From an uncultured Bacteroidales bacterium (GTDB lineage: Bacteria; Bacteroidota; Bacteroidia; Bacteroidales; JAUNSR01), in NCBI GenBank assembly GCA_947074165.1, contig CAMTOT010000062.1, positions 1 through 11,236 of the forward strand: a stretch of DNA of 11,236 nucleotides, given 5' to 3'. Below the pieces are notes generated by a model. That model worked only from the letters and a program-made list of their open reading frames with translations, made no database searches and was not told the origin of the DNA. The position numbers and the translations under genes are program-made. Each line of letters begins with the position of its first letter. The first letter of the stretch is position 1. Shown here in pieces: positions 7,694-11,236 of the stretch.

Positions 7694-8785
7694 CTATTTG
7701 TAGAACTTAATTGTTTTATATCCGCTTTTCATTATATATACTCCATTATGAAGCGAAGATATATCAATATGGTTATCTCCTTTTGTGATATAGTGACATC
7801 CTCTGGTTTTTCCTGTGATATCGAATATTGACATTTCACTTTCTATAGCAGAATTAACAATAAGCATATTTTTTTCTTTTCTTACTATACTCATGCAATT
7901 TTCTGCTAAAGATTTATTCACAGACAACGGTTCATCCGGATGCAAATCTTCAGCAGAAGCAAACTCCGTAGAACTTTCTCCAATCCATCCGCATACCTGA
8001 TTTACGCCAGTATATACTTTTATAAAATCTATACATTTAAGATCTGCTTTATTTCCGTATTTATCGATAGCCATATCTATATCAAAGCAGCTGCGCTCGT
8101 CATTGTTGGGGTAGTTATCGGCATAACCATACTCGAACGGATCAAGTATATAAACCGAACCGTTTAATATATAATTATCAGGAAGGCGAGAGCCTCTAAA
8201 GGTCATCTCGTCACTATTTATCCATTCCGGATAATAATTCTGTTTATGAAAACTATTCTGAGGGATTGTACCGCTGTTATTTTTATTGTCAGTCCATGTT
8301 ACATCATTAGAGCCGTGAGATGGGCGCTTATATGTAATCTCATAGTCTCTTATTTCTGTGGCTTTTCCGTATTCACTACCTTTTATTTCATACCATTCAT
8401 CATCGGGTAGTCCGTTTTTATTCGTGTCACAGCTAACCATAATAATGCCTGGTTCGGCTGAACCTGAATGAGCATTACCATATATTCTGAAATCTGAGGC
8501 TCCTTTTTTATTTACTACAGGGTGGTCAAATCCCACAACTATATATCCTCCCCATCCGCCAAGAGAAACCATGCCGGTAGGCGTGTTATCTGATATAAGC
8601 ATAGTATTTACATTCTCAAGTACTTGTGATTCTGTATTTCCCTGTTGATATCCTGAAGTGACTGTATTTATAAACTGACCAGGAGCAGGTCTGTATTCAT
8701 ACACTCGATTTATAAATGACGAGTTTTGGGCAAAAGATATAGCTGCTGATAAAAATACAGAAAGAAGAGTAAACGTTTTCTTCAT
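7694..8785 (-). CDS. Secreted cell-surface protein with T9SS-type C-terminal sorting tail
   Basis: A 363-residue exported protein of unknown biochemical function. I chose the ATG at 8785 because it opens a clean signal peptide (MKKTFTLLSVFLSAAISFAQ). A start 19 codons upstream would bury this behind a polar, lysine-rich stretch. The body (about 24-285) resembles a Bacteroidota cell-surface family seen near TonB receptors: PAPGQFIN at 33-40, VSLGGWGGYIVVGFDHPVVN at 73-92, then EPGIIMVSCDTNKNGLPDDE. The last contains a DxNxNGxxDDE loop from about D120 that looks calcium-binding. Later come EYGYADNYPN, IDFIKVYTG and CGWIGESSTEFASAEDLH. Residues about 292-363 form a Por-secretion-tail-like domain: MSIFDITGK, HIDISSLHNGVYIMK and a lysine-rich end, the pattern of T9SS cargo. 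It is downstream of the TonB receptor on the same strand but separated by 474 bases. By family and position it may help bind a cobalamin- or heme-like ligand; that is inference. Confidence 0.82.
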   Translation of the reverse strand: MKKTFTLLSVFLSAAISFAQNSSFINRVYEYRPAPGQFINTVTSGYQQGNTESQVLENVNTMLISDNTPTGMVSLGGWGGYIVVGFDHPVVNKKGASDFRIYGNAHSGSAEPGIIMVSCDTNKNGLPDDEWYEIKGSEYGKATEIRDYEITYKRPSHGSNDVTWTDNKNNSGTIPQNSFHKQNYYPEWINSDEMTFRGSRLPDNYILNGSVYILDPFEYGYADNYPNNDERSCFDIDMAIDKYGNKADLKCIDFIKVYTGVNQVCGWIGESSTEFASAEDLHPDEPLSVNKSLAENCMSIVRKEKNMLIVNSAIESEMSIFDITGKTRGCHYITKGDNHIDISSLHNGVYIMKSGYKTIKFYK

Positions 8786-8843
8786 TCGCTTATGTTTTAT
8801 GTTTTTAAAATATTGATTAATTGCGCAAGATAAATATACCATA

Positions 8844-8851
8844 CAAAAATA
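8844..8851 (-). promoter_or_regulatory. Candidate Bacteroides-type -7 promoter box (TAnnTTTG) for the surface-protein gene
   Basis: Read on the minus strand, 8851-8844 is TATTTTTG, matching the Bacteroidota sigma-ABfr -7 consensus TAnnTTTG, the only match I found upstream of this gene on that strand. It sits 58 bases before the chosen ATG and would give a leader of roughly 50 bases. No convincing TTG-type -33 element lies at the expected spacing; the nearest minus-strand TTG at 8885-8883 is too far. The surroundings are AT-rich, so a chance match is possible. Confidence 0.4.
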
Positions 8852-8990
8852 TATTGTTTTTTACTCTGTATTATAAATAATTCAATCTTTTTTGACATGG
8901 TATAATTATCAATCTCTAAAATATAATTATTTACTATAATCTTGATACACATAAATAATTGAACGTTTGCTGCTTTTAATTCATTGAAAA

Positions 8991-9014
8991 CGAACAATGT
9001 GTTCGATAATGAAC
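8991..9014. repeat. Overlapping GAAC/GTTC palindromes, possible operator
   Basis: CGAACA (8991-8996) and TGTTCG (9000-9005) form a perfect 6-bp inverted repeat around three bases. The GTTC at 9001-9004 also pairs with the GAAC at 9011-9014, giving a second, overlapping dyad. The cluster lies about 205 bases upstream of the surface-protein start. It could be a repressor site or a small hairpin. No known Bacteroidota regulator is assigned to it, and short dyads are common in AT-rich spacers. Confidence 0.3.
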
Positions 9015-9167
9015 ATGTATTAGTTTAGTTTAGTGTTGATTATTAGGGTGTTAGGTTTTTGGTGTGACTAAATTTTGCATACATTTTAATTAGTCAATGA
9101 TGAAAATAATATAAATAGCGTGATTTAAATAGGAAGACAAAGCTCTTTTGATGATAAATATAAATGA

Positions 9168-9227
9168 TGTGACTGAAATAAAATATCTACCGAATATCAA
9201 TGATATCGTTATTTTATTTCAGTCACA
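9168..9227. terminator. Long 18-bp hairpin downstream of the TonB-receptor gene, probable terminator
   Basis: Bases 9168-9185 and 9210-9227 are perfectly complementary over 18 bp, outer end TGTGACTGAAATAAAAT. The 24-base interior holds a second small stem (9194-9198 with 9202-9206), flanked by CG at 9191-9192 and CG at 9207-9208. It begins 32 bases past the receptor stop on the minus strand, the position of a terminator. The minus strand after the stem is AT-rich but has no clean U-run, so it might instead be a processing or mRNA-protecting hairpin, or the remnant of a small repeat element. Confidence 0.65.
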
Positions 9228-9259
9228 GTCAATTATTATAATAGAAATTAAATATACAA

Positions 9260-11236
9260 TTAATACATCAGTTTCACCCCGGCAAAGTAACTTCTCGGAG
9301 TAGATGGACCATAAATATATCCGGCATCACGATCTTTACCTTTATCAAAATCTTTCTGATAAGCATTAAATATATTTTGTACACCTGCATTTACCTGTAG
9401 TGTTACACCTTTATAAAGAGTAAAATCATAAGAAGCCTTCAGGTTCAGGTCAAAAAAGTCAGGTGTAGTTACAGCTACATCCTCGCTCACGCCGCTTCCG
9501 GCAAAGTGAGGAACAAGCATACTGCCTGTATAAGTTCCCGAAAGGGCTACTGATAGAGGTTTTACCGGAGTTACGGAAGCTGTGAAATAGCCGTAAGTAT
9601 CAGGAGTGCGGAACATCTTCTTTTCAGCTTCAGCCGTTTCACTCCATTGCTCAGCTTCCTTATAATTGCTTCTCTGAAAAGTCATACCTGCCTGAAATTG
9701 CATTAGAGAACGGTAAGCCACCTTACCCTCAAAGGTAATCCCCTTTACAATTGCTCCCGAACCGTTGCGGCGCTCTTTAATCATAATACCGTCTCGCTCG
9801 CCAATATCTTCAAGTACAAACACATCTCTTAGATTAGTCAGAAACCCTTCTGCAAGAAAATTAAGCTGAAAACTTCCTATTCTGTGATAGATATCAGCAG
9901 ATATACTGTAGCTCTGCGATTTTTCCTCTTTAAGATCTTTTGCAAGTTTAATCATCGAAACCGTACCTCCCACATTTTCAATATGCATATCTTCATCAAA
10001 AGCCTGTGGCGCACGGAATCCTCCCGAATAGCTCATTCTCAGATTTATATCTTCAATAGGATTATATCTGATGTTAGCGCGAGGGCTGAATATAGGATTG
10101 CTGAGCATAGAGTGTTTATCTAAACGTCCCCCCACAAGCAATCCAAGATATTTATTTTTCCATTCATTCTGAAGAAACATACTTCCAATTTGTACATTTT
10201 GTTTCGTCTCTCTGTTGTATCCCCACATATTGTCGTGAAGATCATCGGCCGTGTATTCAGCGCCAAGGGTCAAATCGGCAGGCATGAATAGTAATTTATC
10301 CATCCCGTATATATACTGCGCTCCGGCCATATATGTAAAGTCTGTAGTACGTCCGTAAGCGTCAGGATCCTGATTAGCTCCATAATAACTGTCGCGCGCC
10401 GTGTTCTGCGCCGAAGCGTACACTCCAAGTCTGTGTTTCTCGTTAGGCGAGAAATAATCAAACTTCACACCTCCGCCGTCGATAGAGTGTTCAAGTTGTT
10501 CCGCTATATTCGCTTCATGTGGAGGACGGTTAAGCATATCGCCTCCGCGGCGGAACTCCTGCATGTGATGATACTCAAACGTAAGTTTAGAGTATAAACT
10601 TGTTTTTATATATGAACGAAAACCTACTGTCTGGCTTTTCAACTGAGGCATCTCTGAGAATCCGTCACCATCGTGATCGTAGGCGGAGCGGTGTCGGTTC
10701 TGTCCGAATACATAAAGGCCTGCCTTATGATTGTCTGTTACAAGTGACGCGTTAAGCGATGTGCTGTTGTCAAAAGACGAACTTCCTCCTATTGATGTCA
10801 GATTGTGAGATATCTGGGCTGAATTTCTAAGCGGTTCTTTTGTAATGATGTTTATCGTGCCGGCAATCGCAGATGAACCAAAAAGAGCCGAGCCGCCACC
10901 TCTCATTACCTCAACTCTTTCCACCATATTGGCAGGTATCTGTTCAAGACCGTAAACGCCCGACAAAGCGCTGAATATAGGGCGCGAGTCAATAAGTATC
11001 TGTGTGTACGGACCGTCAAGCCCATTTATTCTGATCTGCTGGAAACCGCAGTTCTGACAGTTTGTCTCAACCCTCACACCCGGCTGAAAGCTAAGCCCGT
11101 CAGACAGAGATGTAGAATTTGTATTCTCAAACATCTTCATATCAAGAACATTAACAACCGTAGGAGCAAGTCTGCGCGTCGTCTCACTTCTGTTGGCTGA
11201 AACCACTACGCCGTCAAGAGCTACAAGGTCCTCCTC
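9260..11236 (-). CDS. TonB-dependent outer-membrane receptor, heme/siderophore/cobalamin class (N-terminus outside window)
   Basis: The last 658 residues of a TonB-dependent receptor. The frame runs open to the window edge, so signal peptide, start and any carboxypeptidase-like domain are missing. A GTG at 11206 is internal, not a start. Counting from the edge, LVALDGVVVSANRSE (4-18) is a TonB-box-like lead into the plug. CQNCGF (60-65), IRINGLDGPYTQILIDSRP, VYGLEQIPANMVERVEVMRG and GSALFGSSAIAGTINIITKEP complete a classic plug domain. The barrel ends YFAGVKLMY with a terminal aromatic. FRAP at 407-410 is followed by H418 in DEDMHIE and a DL at 434-435, reminiscent of the FRAP, His, NPxL arrangement of HmuR-type heme receptors, though the NPxL box itself is not intact. 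It lacks SusC hallmarks and has no adjacent SusD, so it is a CirA/BtuB/HmuR-like small-chelate transporter. Exact ligand (heme, ferric siderophore or cobalamin) is undecided. Confidence 0.9.
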   Translation of the reverse strand, partial: EEDLVALDGVVVSANRSETTRRLAPTVVNVLDMKMFENTNSTSLSDGLSFQPGVRVETNCQNCGFQQIRINGLDGPYTQILIDSRPIFSALSGVYGLEQIPANMVERVEVMRGGGSALFGSSAIAGTINIITKEPLRNSAQISHNLTSIGGSSSFDNSTSLNASLVTDNHKAGLYVFGQNRHRSAYDHDGDGFSEMPQLKSQTVGFRSYIKTSLYSKLTFEYHHMQEFRRGGDMLNRPPHEANIAEQLEHSIDGGGVKFDYFSPNEKHRLGVYASAQNTARDSYYGANQDPDAYGRTTDFTYMAGAQYIYGMDKLLFMPADLTLGAEYTADDLHDNMWGYNRETKQNVQIGSMFLQNEWKNKYLGLLVGGRLDKHSMLSNPIFSPRANIRYNPIEDINLRMSYSGGFRAPQAFDEDMHIENVGGTVSMIKLAKDLKEEKSQSYSISADIYHRIGSFQLNFLAEGFLTNLRDVFVLEDIGERDGIMIKERRNGSGAIVKGITFEGKVAYRSLMQFQAGMTFQRSNYKEAEQWSETAEAEKKMFRTPDTYGYFTASVTPVKPLSVALSGTYTGSMLVPHFAGSGVSEDVAVTTPDFFDLNLKASYDFTLYKGVTLQVNAGVQNIFNAYQKDFDKGKDRDAGYIYGPSTPRSYFAGVKLMY

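Larger units (their letters stand above)
8786..9259. other. AT-rich intergenic region between surface-protein gene and TonB-receptor gene
   Basis: These 474 bases contain no convincing gene. Contents are the candidate -7 box (8844-8851), the palindrome cluster (8991-9014), a short TAGTT repeat run near 9010-9024, and the long hairpin (9168-9227). The only longer open frame, 66 codons on the minus strand at 8797-8997, is lysine- and isoleucine-rich, has no recognisable domain and looks like AT-driven noise. I looked for a cobalamin-riboswitch box and saw none, and no tRNA-like fold was evident. Confidence 0.6.

Noticed and set aside
8786..8842. Start of the surface protein 19 codons upstream at 8842
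   Set aside because: The downstream ATG at 8785 opens a textbook signal peptide; the longer form would place a polar, lysine-rich extension before it.
8797..8997. 66-codon minus-strand open frame upstream of the surface-protein gene
   Set aside because: AT-driven composition rich in Ile, Lys and Tyr, no domain, and it would cover the candidate promoter region. Coding potential is not convincing.
8991..9005. LexA/SOS-like box (CGAAC-N4-GTTCG pattern)
   Set aside because: The spacer here is five bases, not four, that box belongs to Gram-positive LexA, and no DNA-damage gene is adjacent.
8786..9259. Cobalamin or other riboswitch upstream of the surface-protein gene
   Set aside because: No conserved B12-box or other familiar riboswitch core was seen in this AT-rich spacer.
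11204..11206. GTG as the start of the TonB receptor
   Set aside because: The frame stays open to the window edge with in-family sequence (LVALDGV), and the protein would otherwise lack its signal peptide, so the true start is beyond the window.

Overview
The window looks like a piece of a metagenomic or draft assembly contig from a Bacteroidales bacterium (phylum Bacteroidota). The evidence is a complete SusC/SusD pair, A-rich gene leaders that mostly lack Shine-Dalgarno sequences, a possible Bacteroides-type -7 promoter box, a type IX secretion (T9SS) style C-terminal tail, and an AT-rich composition. The family within Bacteroidales cannot be fixed from this sequence. The first 46 bases are not genomic: they are the Illumina TruSeq index adapter, including an 8-base index, so the left edge is an assembly artefact.

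Left block, plus strand (47-7557): four tightly packed genes that read as one operon. First is a two-domain secreted enzyme, with an N-terminal PI-PLC/GDPD-like phosphodiesterase and a C-terminal alkaline phosphatase. Next come a SusC-type TonB-dependent outer-membrane transporter and its SusD-type surface lipoprotein, then an endonuclease/exonuclease/phosphatase (EEP) family lipoprotein. Gaps are 15 and 24 bases, followed by a 1-base overlap. There is no glycoside hydrolase, sulfatase or peptidase, and every enzyme is a phosphoesterase. I infer that the operon captures a phosphate-ester polymer, lipid head group or nucleic acid, cuts its phosphodiester, removes the phosphate and imports a product. 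The substrate is unknown.

Middle (7558-7693): a convergent junction holding a 17-bp perfect-stem bidirectional terminator.

Right block, minus strand (7694-11236): a secreted surface protein with a T9SS-like sorting tail, then a 474-base AT-rich intergenic region holding a possible promoter, a small palindrome cluster and a long hairpin, then a TonB-dependent receptor of the heme/siderophore/cobalamin class whose N-terminus lies beyond the window. The receptor is transcribed towards the surface protein, but the hairpin and the gap suggest two transcription units. The two may cooperate in taking up a metal chelate or tetrapyrrole; this rests only on family resemblance and proximity.

No tRNA, rRNA, CRISPR array, transposase, phage gene or recognisable riboswitch was seen.
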